Of a stretch of DNA of 64,000 nucleotides, positions 23,169 through 33,993 are shown piece by piece. Each line of letters starts with the position of its first letter. The stretch's first letter is position 1. This DNA comes from Flammula alnicola (Eukaryota; Basidiomycota; Agaricomycetes; Agaricales; Strophariaceae), in the NCBI GenBank assembly GCA_015499995.1, contig JADNRV010000023.1, positions 186,001 to 250,000 on the forward strand, in the 5' to 3' direction. The notes beneath the pieces are model-generated. The model had not been told where the DNA came from and ran no database searches. It saw nothing but the letters and a program-made list of their open reading frames with translations. The position numbers were made by a program, and so were the translations under genes.

Positions 23169-23881
23169 ATGCCTAACAGGGTCCTAGAGACCCCTTATCC
23201 TCTCATCGACGCGGACCCCCATGCCTCCCGTGTAATCAGGTACTTCAGACCCTCAGATTATGCCTTTTGGGCAAGTACCACTGCCGCTTTCCCAGCAGCT
23301 CTGTATTTCTGGGGTGAGTTGCCCAATGTACCGCTGTTGGATTGCTTTTTCTGATGCTCCAAGCAGAAATGGCGGACCCCAGCAGATCAAAGCTCAAAAC
23401 CCCTCTAAAACTTGGCGGATTCCTGGGCTTTACCGCCGGTTTCCTCATGGCATATCAGAGGTCGAGTCGTGCGCATATTTCCCTGTCTGATATGGTCATT
23501 GGTTTAACATATCTTAGTGCGCTTCTGGGGGTGGACTGAGAATAAACGAGAAGAGGACAGGGATTTGGAAGAGCTCAGACAACGTGCACAGGAAGGAAAG
23601 CCTTTGTATGGTGAATCACCGCAGCCGGGATGGGTTCAATATGCAGCAAGCACCAATTCACAATGGTCGCAGCTCAAATTTGGTACGTTAAACTTAATGC
23701 TCCATTTCATTTTCTTTTAATCAATCTGACTTTTTCAGCCGCATTCCCAATGTAAGTCCAATATCTCCAGCTCAGAACTTTCAGCTGACTCGATCTATCC
23801 AGGTTCAATCTCGTCAACCATAATCACCATGGGACCGACCCCGCTAAATACGGTGTCAAACCGGCAGAGACAAGTTCTTAG
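23169..23881 (+). CDS. NADH:ubiquinone oxidoreductase 21 kDa subunit (NUXM type)
   Basis: An accessory subunit of mitochondrial respiratory complex I specific to fungi. From ATG 23169 the protein starts MPNRVLETPYPLIDADPHAS and RVIRYFRPSDYAFWA, the hallmark N-terminal domain. Two predicted membrane helices follow (TTAAFPAALYFW and LGGFLGFTAGFLMAY). The C-terminal domain runs RFWGWTENKREE to PGWVQYAASTNSQWS, then FNLVNHNHHG and stop at 23879-23881. It has five or six exons, including one tiny exon coding AAFPM, and about 180 residues, typical of the family. It shares a short promoter region with the nucleoporin gene. Confidence 0.92.
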
Positions 23882-25265
23882 ACTGTTATAGCAATTTGAA
23901 AATAACTACGTTTGATCCATGCACCACCTAAAGCTTACCTTGGTCTGGATAAAAGGTAGCTGTTTTGCCTCTGAGACCAGCTCTCATTTCGGTGAATCCA
24001 GTGTTCTGCCGACCGGTCAACTTCCCAGCAATCGTTCTTTCAGATTGAGGAATTCATCCTCTTATAGGTTATCATTGAGCAAGCCTCCAGCGTCGGGTGT
24101 TGAACCAGTCACCCGACGTGATGATGTATTCGCCAAGCTTGTGCCATAAGTACACATTTCCTTGGTCTTCCGGTAGTTGATATATAATTGGTGATATGCA
24201 GATGCGCCTCCTTCTCTTGGAACGCTGACCAGTGATAGTGGTCGTCCATGTCATTGAGTAATTTTGTTTGACCTTCTTCATAGCGTTGTTGACGATGCAA
24301 TTGGCCTGTTCGTATCGAAGGGTCTGGCGGGTACCATCCACATCGTTCCATCTACCCTCTCCAAACTTGTTTCAGTGCATTGCACTGCTTCATGACGTCT
24401 GTCCAATTTTCCCTCTGCCTTATAGATTGAAGTCTTCACCCCACAAATTCTAATCATTTAAGACCACAATACCCAGAATTCGAGGCAAGGTGGAATATTT
24501 TTGGATGCAAGAATGTACGACTGAAGCACACATCGCCCAACTCGTCTTTCTCGAGATATACCCCAAGCTCAAGAAGCGCTTGGGTGATATTGAACACCGC
24601 TGCACCCATGGAAATCGACTATTTCGGACAGCATTTGGACTAGCTCTGTCTGCGTCAATCGACCTTCAAGTAACTAAGTTGGTGCTTCGACATCTCAAAC
24701 TCCGTATTGCATTCCCCAAATCAGTATTCTATGCGTCCCACTCCTAGCCTTGCACGGTGAAATTACGTCAGGGGGGGCAACATTGTCATCGTGTTCATCA
24801 ACATTTGGACCTGGTGGGTCGGTTACATAAATAATAAACAAAAGAAATATACTTTCACTGCAAGCGAAAAAAATGCCAACATGAAGAAATAATTCATGAA
24901 CACCCTTAGGTCACCCAAGATATTTTTATAAAAAACTCCTTTCAACTCAAAGAACCATAGAAACCTCTATTAAGTACGTAGGGAATGTTTTGCCGGATGC
25001 AAAATGTAGTTCTTCCACTCATAAACGACGTTGCCCGACAACTTGAGCATGGGGAGACCCACATGATGCCCGTACCACAGCGGGAAAAACCATGACAAAG
25101 ATATAAATAGGCCTGAGCGATCCAAGTTCACCTGCAGGCTTCGCTTGATCTAGCGGAAATGAGGAACAGAAATGGCATCTCCGAAGATGAGGCGCCATCA
25201 TATAAAATGGGGTTCAAATGGGGGGATGGGGGGGGGGAGGAGTGCATTAATTCTACCCGGACGTT
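23882..25265. other. Intergenic, possible degraded coding remnants
   Basis: About 1.4 kb. Two short frames are open (24490-24747 + and 24341-24072 -), but neither resembles a family I know and neither splices into anything longer. A homopolymeric G tract (about 25220-25240) lies close upstream of the GH45 start codon. Confidence 0.4.
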
Positions 25266-26228
25266 ATGTTGCTTTCTGCCCTTAGTCTTCTTGGTGGCCT
25301 GCTCGCGGTCAACACTGTTACTCTTAACGAACGAGCAACAGGTGGCTTTGTCCAGAGTTCCTCTGGCCAGGCCTCGTTTACCATGTATTCCGGTTGCGGA
25401 AGTCCAGGTATTGCTTGACCATATTGATCGACAATGGCATGCTAAACTCGTCTGTTCAGCCTGCGGAAAGGCAGCCTCTGGCTTTACCGCTGCGATTAAC
25501 CAATTGGCGTTTGGCTCTGGCCCTGGACTGGGGGCTGGTGATGCTTGCGGTCGTTGCTTCGCGCTGACTGGAACAGCAGACCCCTTCTCTCCGGCTTACA
25601 CCGGACCTTTCCACTCCGTCATCGTGAAAGTAACGGATCTTTGGTTGGTAAAGTTCCTGCATTTGACACAAAGTTCCCTTCTGAACACAGTTGTTATACA
25701 GCCGAGTACAAGGAAACCAGGTGTGTGCCTGATGTTTTATCCATATTAACGCAAGTTCAACATAATTTACGCTTATAGGAGTGGTGCGGACAGTCGACGT
25801 CCAACCCAAACAACCAGCATGGCCAGCCCTTCCAGTAGGCAACCACGCAATACTTTGGTCCTCGAAATTCACCCTCATGTTATAGCTTCGATATTTGTGA
25901 AGACACTGGAGGATCGTCGGCTTTCTTCCCATCTGGACACGGAGCCTTGACCGGAACGTTCACCGAAGTGTCCTGTAGCCAGTGGTCGGGTTCCGATGGA
26001 GGTAGCCTTTGGAACGGAGCTTGCCTCTCAGGCGAGACAGCTCCCAACTGGCCCTCTACTGGATGTGGCAACAAAGGTATGTCATGTGGCGCGTCGCGTT
26101 CCCGGAAAGCATTGACCGTTGGGTGAGAAGGCACTGCGCCCTCTTGTACGTTCTGCGGAAAACTGTGGCGCGTGTTGGGGGAGAAGGAGATTTATGGCGA
26201 AATCAAAGGATTTGGATTATCAATTTGA
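25266..26228 (+). CDS. GH45 endoglucanase, subfamily C (PcCel45A-like), secreted
   Basis: Predicted extracellular endo-beta-1,4-glucanase for plant cell wall breakdown. ATG 25266 gives a signal peptide (MLLSALSLLGGLLAVNTVTL). Exons at 25266-25407, 25460-25643, 25702-25720 (only 19 nt), 25779-25834, 25886-26076 and 26131-end read in frame. Family signatures are the TMYSGCGSPACGKAASG start, FGSGPGLGAGDACGRCFALTG, YTGPFHSVIVKVTDLC, NQEWCGQST, PFHFDICEDTGGSSAFFPSGH and SQWSGSDGGSLWNGACLSGE. The many Cys match a compact disulphide-rich barrel. This pattern is that of basidiomycete subfamily C enzymes such as Phanerochaete Cel45A. No cellulose-binding module is present. The last exon's end beyond GTAPSC is uncertain. 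Confidence 0.9.
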
Positions 26229-26259
26229 ATTGTTCGCAATCTCTGGATCACTGAGGGAT

Positions 26260-27669
26260 TTAGTTTTGGCCAAATATAAGAACTATCACGAAGCGACTGT
26301 GAGATAGATGATGACCATAAATAATACATAAACACAGACCTCGGAACCGACGTGGATATCAACGGCTTTTCTATGAAAATCTTCCGATTGTAGGCCGCGC
26401 CTAGGTCATACATTCGCTCGTTTGGCAGGACAGGAGCAATGATGGTAGGCCGGGTTGCAGTCTGAGGAATGCAGACGAGATGGAGTTTGTCCAGAAGTGC
26501 CAAGCTAACCCGGTTTGAGGGCGTAGGAGAACGCAATGTTTCGAAGGTAGTTACCCCTCGCAGAACTTTCCTTATAAAAATAATTGCCAGAACCTAGTAG
26601 AAACTATTAAATCGAGAAAGACAACGCACGAATGTTACGCACGAAGGCAAAAACAGACAGAAGGAGGGCGAAACCGGCTGTCAGGGTGACTCGAAGATGA
26701 GGCTCTTCAATAAGGTAACCAGGCAGAATATCTTTTTCTCGTTGGCGGTCTCGACTCAGTATCATAAATCCAAGGATGGTTCCAGCTATCCAGCGGCCGA
26801 AAGGACCAGCACATAAAATCCACGAGCCAGACCAGTTCCACCAGATTCTATTGGCCCACTCATCTTGCTTTGAAACATTCAAGGCGGAGATAACATGCCC
26901 AACAAGAATTTTGGAGACAGGAAAAACAGCGATCGAGAACGCCAGGGGTACCAGGAATAAAAGATAAATGAATGCTTTGAGTTTAGAGAGCGTCACGCAG
27001 TTTCCGACCTGAGAGTAAGGGTGAATTCTTGATGATGTATACAAATATCAAGCTAAAATCATACCCATGGACAGTGATGATCGAATTCTAGTCGACAGAC
27101 ACCGCACGTAGAGCAGTGATGAGTTCGTGGTGGTTTCCATTTCCCGTTACACTGCCCTTTATTGCATATTGCAAGGTCTCCGTTCGTGTTAATGCATTGG
27201 TAAGGCTCTGTCAACTGTGTTTTATCGGGCAGTGGGTATCTTGCGACGTTGTGTGATTGACGGCCCGAGCATAGGTATAGATACATTCCAGCCACGGCGG
27301 GTATCAGGAAGTTGACGCAAATTAAGTACACTCCTACACCTAGATAAGAAGGTAGATCGCCGAATTCAAAGGGCTGACGTACCTCCTAGGATATATGATG
27401 CATGTCGACGAATAATCCAGTTGACTGCCAGCGGGCGTGACCATGAGGTCATTTGCAAGGGGTGACGAAGAATCAACTTTACCTCCAACATGAAATGTAC
27501 TTAGATACCAGCCAAACCTAATCCTGTTGTCAGAGTGGGAATACTTTACATGAAAAAGGACGTACACGATGACAGAGAAGACTAAGCTCTGGACCACAGT
27601 CTCCAAAAGGACCATCCATTTCAATCGAGTAAAAGAACCCCAAAGAGGTGGGGCAGTGGCTGCATTCAT
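26260..27669 (-). CDS. DHHC-type palmitoyltransferase
   Basis: Predicted integral membrane S-acyltransferase attaching palmitate to protein cysteines. ATG 27669 is followed by a first membrane helix ([20 protein letters not shown]) and another around [20 protein letters not shown]. The DHHC cysteine-rich domain reads [18 protein letters not shown], then [20 protein letters not shown], with the catalytic DHHC cysteine. Two more helices follow ([17 protein letters not shown] and [18 protein letters not shown]), giving the usual four-TM layout. Downstream, [14 protein letters not shown] resembles the TTxE/PaCCT-like tail region of fungal Pfa proteins. The final exon is uncertain: splicing near 26341-26300 would put the stop at 26260. 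Which yeast Pfa it matches is not clear. Confidence 0.87.
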
Positions 27670-27921
27670 AATGCAGAGGTAAGCCCTCAGAGTTCAAAGA
27701 TCATTACAAGATATCGAATACCAAGCAGGGAAGGCTGAGAGCGAGAGGCGCAGTGGATGTCGGAAGATGATTGAGTAAATATAGCAGGTTGCATCATTCT
27801 CACGACCCTGCTTGTACCGCGATACCCTGAGGACAATTCATTTTGACTGCCATCTCAGCAATCATGTATGTAACCGCTCTTTCACCTTGCAGCCATCTCA
27901 GTCTGTCCGCCTCCATCAACA

Positions 27922-28625
27922 ATGCTCTCGTTTCCCGCTCAAAATTGGGAGAAAGCTCTGACAGCCACCAGAGCGTCGCGCCATAAACCGCCACGCAATT
28001 CTGGATATGGTCGTCTAGCCAGCAGAATCACCTCCCGCTTATACCTCTCCGACTACTACACTGCACACGATGCTGAAAAGCTTACTATGCATGGAATTAC
28101 CCATGTTATATCTGTCATAGAGTGCAAGCCCAATATACCTGAAATCATTCCTCATGATCGAATCCTTCATATACCTATTGCGGATCAGCCTGAGGCAAAT
28201 ATCCTGGAGCATCTTGACGCTACAACAACTTTCATCATCAAAGCGCTGGAGGAAAACGAGTCAAATAAAGTGCTTGTATGCCTGTCAACTTCCTCTCTGC
28301 AGAATGTTGCCTGATATACCATTTCCTTAACTTGAATAAGGTGCATTGCATGCAAGGAGTCAGCAGAAGTGCAACAGTAGTGTGCGCATACCTTATCGCC
28401 ACAACTGAAATGACCGCAACTGGGTCGATTGCTCATGTTCAATCCATTCGTGGGATCGTTTGTCCTAATATTGGATTCAGAAGGCAATTAGAGGAATATT
28501 CCGTCCAATATATCAAGCTCAAACCAAGTCCACCTCAAGTCGCTTTGCCCGACCTGTTCAAACTGAGTGGTGGAATAGCAGCTCGAATCAAGAAGTTGAA
28601 GGAGATTTCGGGGAGGGGTTCCTAG
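27922..28625 (+). CDS. Dual-specificity protein phosphatase
   Basis: Predicted cysteine-based phosphatase acting on phospho-Ser/Thr/Tyr or another phospho-substrate. The first exon contains the DSP start RITSRLYLSDYYTAHDAEKL and the loop IPIADQPEANI with the general-acid Asp. An intron of about 75 nt follows. The second exon opens with the P-loop VHCMQGVSRSATVV, the HCx5R signature with catalytic Cys and Arg. The end is helical and basic (ARIKKLKEISGRGS). Length is about 210 residues. It is divergent from the palmitoyltransferase (252 bp between starts). Confidence 0.9.
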
Positions 28626-28945
28626 GTGATAGTTGGTGGTATCGGGTTCTTTCATGTTCCGGATTTTGGTTTGCTGCACGATATCTTGCCCTATGATAAA
28701 TTATTTGTTCAACCGGAAAGCACAGGATATTTTGGGAAGATCGCATCATGTATGGGTACCATCTATCAGCAATATTAATGTTTCAGCCATGCATATATAA
28801 TCTGCCGAGTGATGCTCGCCCGACATGGTTTGTCAATGGCCGACAAGCGAGCGACGTCTCAAAATACATATGAGCTTGAAGACCCGATGAGAATTGTCTG
28901 AACAAGACGAAAAGTACCTCACAATCGAACGTGGAGGAATCAGGA
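28626..28945. other. Convergent 3' flanks
   Basis: 320 bp between the phosphatase stop and the Mediator subunit stop. Nothing recognisable. Confidence 0.4.
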
Positions 28946-29793
28946 TTATAGATCAGGATTCAAATCTAAATCTAGATCGAAGAACTGAGAGTGAGGGGCA
29001 CGATGATCTTGTCGATACGGATTCGCGCCAGGAATATTCTGGTTTCCTTCGACTTTTGGAGAGACTGTGGGAGCTATAAACAACGCGTTAAGAATAGAGA
29101 TCGGAAAGTAAAAAATATCATTAATCTCACGTCTTCCCACAGAGTGTGTTTCTCCCAATAAACCGAGAGGTGCTTCTGCATTGAGCCGACCGCGGCGCAT
29201 CTTCTCTTCATTGGGGAATGGTGGGAAAAATAACGGAGGTGGAGGTTGACCAGGGAGTGTAAGGTCCGGCATATTCGGCGGTGCAGATGTGAATGCACTG
29301 AGACTCTGAGCATAGGCAAGTAGTTCGGGGTATGGTATTGATGCTTTAGGTATGAATCAGGTTCGTGTTCTGCCATGGGGTGGGTCAACGCACCTTTTTT
29401 GGCTTGGTCAATCGCCTTGATGCGCTCTTCGCCTTCCTCTATTAATTCTTCCAGTTCCGCTTTCCCGGTAGCAAGCTCTACACATATTTCGCGCCATTGT
29501 GTTTCCAAGTCCAGAATTTCAGCCTCCAACGCATCTATTTTCCGTTGTTTGATTTGGTGTACACGCGCAAGATTGATAGCCGATGCTAGAGCTTTATCGC
29601 ATTCCAGAAAGGCAGACAGTGGGGGTGGGGGTGGGGGTTTGGTTTGAGGCGGGGACAGGGACAGAAAGAGTGTGTGAGCCAAGGCTTGTAGTTCGTTCAA
29701 TGGCGCAAGTAGAGTATTGGACATGGAGGCCCCATCGTCGCGTATGATCGTGGGACCTATAGGCGCGGGTGTTTGTCTGACGGGTTGCGACAT
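28946..29793 (-). CDS. MED4: Mediator complex subunit 4
   Basis: Subunit of the middle module of Mediator, bridging activators and RNA polymerase II in the nucleus. ATG 29793 opens an exon with a proline run, then a coiled coil (LEAEILDLETQWREIC, then ELEELIEEGEERIKAIDQAK). The next exon holds the Med4 hallmark IPYPELLAYAQSLSAFTSAPPN followed by a Pro-rich segment PGQPPPPLFFPPFPNEEKMR and GRLNAEAPLGLLGE. The last exon ends in an acidic FFDLDLDLNPDL tail. Length is about 240 residues. The divergent CLC gene starts 362 bp away. Confidence 0.85.
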
Positions 29794-30155
29794 ATTTCAA
29801 GTTCGTAAACGAGACGAGACGCGTTCGCTGCACGAGAAGTGAACTTCACAGATCGCAGGCGTAGTTCTGATGAATTGAATTGGAAGGCACATCAAAGGGT
29901 TGTCTATTTCTCAAGCATCAGCAGACAATAAGAGGACAAGAGGCGTACATCGAGTACACTCCCTTTAGAACTGAGAGTTTGAGATTCAGGTTCAAGTTGA
30001 CTAGCGCGTTGATGAAACAGACCCGTACGCGTCGTTGTTTGGCATCAGAAAGAAAGGCAAACAACATCGGCGCTGTGCAGTGCGTACCTGTCACCCGCGT
30101 CGACTGGCCATGACCGTCTCGCACTACTTTATTCCACTACATTTGCCTTTCTGAC
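29794..30155. promoter_or_regulatory. Divergent promoter region, MED4 / CLC channel
   Basis: 362 bp between two divergent start codons. No clear regulatory motif stands out and no ORF is convincing. Confidence 0.4.
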
Positions 30156-33100
30156 ATGCCAAGTGGATACAGACATACGCGGGACGATGTGGTATACGAA
30201 GAAGACCAATTTGAACTCACAGAAGATGGTCGAATCCCTATTCCATACCGACGCACAGCAAAATATCAGGACGGAAACACCATTGACTGGCTACACGAGG
30301 AAGGTCTTGAACGCGAGCGGAATCATGCTTTGCAGTCGCAAGCTGGTATTCGGGGTATTCTCCTACCAGCCTTGGAGTCTGCTCGCATGTGGTTTATCGT
30401 CATCGTGACCGGAATAGGGATTGGCATAGCTGGGGCATGGTTAGATGTTCTCGTGAAATGGTGAGTTCTGAAATTATCCGTGTCTATATCTTGGCTTTAC
30501 TTTGTCGGTAAAACAGGCTTGCAGACCTACGGGAAGGACGATGTTCCTACGGTTTCTTCTATAACTCGAACGCGTGTTGTACTGGCCTCGACCGTGCGCT
30601 CAACCTTTACAGTTTCCTTATTCGTTCTCATCCAAATATCTTCCAGCGGGAGAGGTATGTCAGGAATGGCAAAGCTGGGGTGACTACCTCCATATAAAGT
30701 CTATACTCGGACATTCCCTGTTACAAGCTTCTATCTACGTCGTACTTGCTGTGCGTTTTTGGAGTGTTATTATTTATGTCGTGAATTTAAAGCTCTTTTA
30801 TCTTAGGTTCTTTTCGCCGGAAGCGCAGCTCTGTTAGTGGTGACATATGCACCCCAGTGAGCCTTGTTCTTAAGTAATTCTATGAGGTCGCTGATTTATG
30901 TGATTGAAGTGCATTCCATACCGGAAGTTCGTCCGCTTCTTCTCTCTTTGTTTTCAATCAGGCTGTTAATGAACTTTCATAAACACTCAGTACCGGAGAT
31001 CAAAGCCGTGGTTGCTTTTCGTTAACCCACGCCATCAATTCTAATGCTGTTGCAGATCCTCGGAGGCTATGTTTTCGACGCATTTCTAACGCCTTGGACA
31101 CTTCTTATTAAAGCACTTGGATTGGCCCTTGCTGTAGCATCCGGTCTGTCACTTGGGAAAGAAGTGAGTGAGGAACCTACTGCTTTTTAATTATTTGCTC
31201 TTATATGTATGCGCAGGGGCCCTTAGTACATGTCGCTTGTTGCATGGCTTACTTTCTAACCCGACTATTCAAAGAGTTCCGACACAATGAAGGTACATTA
31301 CCTCTCAGGCTTTGTGTTTGGAATCAACTCAACCGACCCTTATACCTCCTTGGTTAGCCCAGAAACGCCGGGTCCTTGCTGCCGCAGCTGCTGCAGGCGT
31401 GTCGGTTGCTTTCGGTAGTCCGCTTGGAGGTGTCTTGTTCGGTTTGGAAGGTCAACTTCGTTCTTCTGTACTCTTCATTTGACTCAAGCAACGCCCGTTT
31501 TAGAACTCGATACATTCGCAAACGAATCCGACGTGATATGGAGAGGCTTCGTTGCCTCCGCGATTGCAGCTGTCTCCTTGCAATGGGTCAATCCTTTTGG
31601 AACAGCGAAGTTGGTTCTCTTCCAGGTACGTCTGCCGGATACTTCTGTCGACTTTTAAGAGGATTCATGTCTTTCAGGTTACCTTCGTTTCTGACACTTG
31701 GCGTGCATTTGAATTGGTAAAGCAGCGAACTCTATGGGTTTCATTACGCACATGCTTACGTAGAACTCCTACAGATCCCATGGGTGACACTCGGAGTTAT
31801 TGGCGTGCGTTTCTTATGCCTTAATAAGTGCCCGTGGCTCAACCCTGCGATCAGGGCGTTCTTGGTTCCCTTCTCATCAAGCTTAATGTTGAAATCGCTT
31901 TATACCGGCGGCACAGCGTACTCGAAGCTTGGCCTATCCTAGAAGTCGTGTGTGCCACCGCCGTTACTGCCGCCATAAGTTATCTGGTAAAGTTCCATCC
32001 ACCGCCTGTTGCATTTTCTACCTAACAAGCTCCACTTAGATCGTCTTCGCTCGGTAGTAATCTTTCTGAGTCAGATTGAAAGGCCACTCATCTAGAATCT
32101 ATGATAGTGTGCAGACATCAGAGCTAGTCGCAAACCTCTTCCAGGAATGCGATCCGACAAAAGGCGACTACCATGGACTGTGCAAGTACGATCATTGCAG
32201 CTTTTCTTTACTCTGCCTGTTTCTTATTATCTCTTCAGCCCGACTGCAACACTCGAAAACGTTTTCCTCTTGTGCTTGACGGCTCTTCTTAAGGTCGTTC
32301 TCACTGCATGGACATTTGGCATGATGGTAAGTACTGTTGGTTCTATCATTGCGATTTATGCTTATGACGATGTCTTTCAGATACCTGCTGGAATATTCCT
32401 CCCGACAATAGCCATCGGCGCATGTCTGGGCCGCGCTATGGGTTTGATCATGTAGGCTGCCTTGAAAATCAATTATTTCAGATGAGATACTGATTGTTTG
32501 TCTGTAGGCAAAGTTTGTACAGAGCCTACCCAACAGCATGGTTTTTCTTGTCATGTCCTCCAGATCCCTCTGTGAGATGTATATCACCTGGATTTTATGC
32601 AGTCATTGGAGCTTCAGCAATGCTTGGAGGAGTCACGAGAATGACAAGTGAGTGCACGCTGTATGCTTCAGCTTAATGGCTATAAGCTCAACCTCTTCAT
32701 CGCAGTATCTCTTGTTGTTATTCTTTTCGAGGTAAGCTCGAAAGTTATCTTGTTGTTCACGCGAGGTTGAGTCAAACCCATTCCAGCTGACAGGTGCACT
32801 GTCGCATGTCTTACCCATCATGATTTGCGTTATGACGTCTAAATGGGTTGGAGATGCTATGGGCAAGGATGGTATCTACTCTGCATGGATTGCAATGCGC
32901 CGATACCCGTGGCTTCCGCCAGACGATTACCGCGATAGCGGAGAGACCGCTGCAAGTCTGATGAAACCTCTCTCTCAAGTCATCGTGATCGAGGACGCCG
33001 TCACCACTGTTGGCGAGCTGAAAGAGCTGCTCGCTAAATATCGGTTTCACGGATTCCCTATTATCGACAATCACGGAGAGTTTGTGGGTTATGCCACGAG

Positions 33101-33562
33101 ACAGGAACTGATTGCTGTTCTTGGTGAGATTAACCACACATAGACCTCTGTTTCACCTTTTTTTGACAAAATATTTTCGTAAAGAGCAACTGCAACTCGA
33201 CGACACTGAGGCCGACCTCAAGAAATGCACATTTTCACAAAATCGCTTGCGACTAAATGTGGAAGAACGGGTTGATCTTTCAAATGCTCTCGAAGATTCA
33301 ATCATCCAATTGAGGAAGGAAGTCCCACAAGAACTTGTCGTAAACATGTTCCAAAAACTCGTACGTCACTCGCTTTATTCATTTCACGCAGGAATAACTT
33401 ATACTCGAGCGCTGCGCACAGAACCTACGCCAAATTCTGTTCACGCATGCTGGCAAGCTCACAGGTTTGGTGACCAAAAGGGACGTCGTCGACTTGTTGA
33501 CGAGTCATTTCCCTCATGCCGCTGCTCTATCTCAGCATCCGCCTCATCTACGGCATCCCTAA
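30156..33562 (+). CDS. CLC-family chloride channel or Cl-/H+ antiporter with CBS domains
   Basis: Predicted multi-helix anion transporter of an internal or plasma membrane. The N-terminus is cytosolic; the first membrane helix is [18 protein letters not shown], followed by [17 protein letters not shown], a fungal CLC signature. Later landmarks are TGIPEIKAILGGYVF (GxGIPE-type selectivity segment), [14 protein letters not shown] (gating Glu), [29 protein letters not shown] (GxFxP) and [15 protein letters not shown]. Two CBS domains follow membrane segments, the second ending [14 protein letters not shown] before the stop at 33560-33562. Roughly 15 or more exons, all frame-consistent under reasonable splice sites. 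The Ser of the usual GSGIPE motif is Thr here. Similar to yeast Gef1 and plasma-membrane homologues in basidiomycetes. Confidence 0.92.
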
Positions 33563-33993
33563 TCGTGATACCCCAGCCCTAGATTTTATGTGGATATTGT
33601 ATTTTATTTTAATGACATGGCCATGTGTAGAGAGACCTGTAGAGACCGTGTGATACATTAAGCACTTTCCATCGGTCATCGAGCGAGCTAAGAGTTGCTG
33701 ACGAACGCCGACGTTAGATAACTTTTGCTGCTATTAATAAGTCGAATGTTTTGTACTTGCGCTATGTGCGCTCTATGGTGTTACATAAAACGCCGCTAAC
33801 ACGAATAAAAACAAAAAAGGTGGGTCGTAGGTGATACAGGGACATATATGCATATGGGAGTTAAGAGCGTAAGAGAAAGTTTTGGTAAAGCAGTAGAAGT
33901 GTTTTGTGATAACCGTCCATGTCATTTGCGTGGAGTAATAAAAGAGCTGGCTCGAACCTAATTCTCGCTAACATCACTGCGTCTTGGCTGTCC
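33563..33993. other. Convergent 3' flanks
   Basis: About 430 bp between the CLC stop and the Cub1-like stop. AT-rich in part, with AATAAAAAC-like sequence near 33806 that could serve polyadenylation. No gene seen. Confidence 0.4.

Noticed and set aside
24060..24140. Possible tRNA-like B-box (GGTTCAACACC on the minus strand)
   Set aside because: One consensus mismatch and no convincing A-box or cloverleaf pairing around it.
24072..24747. Small frames between the complex I subunit and GH45 genes
   Set aside because: No domain and no consistent splicing; could be remnants but cannot be supported as a gene.
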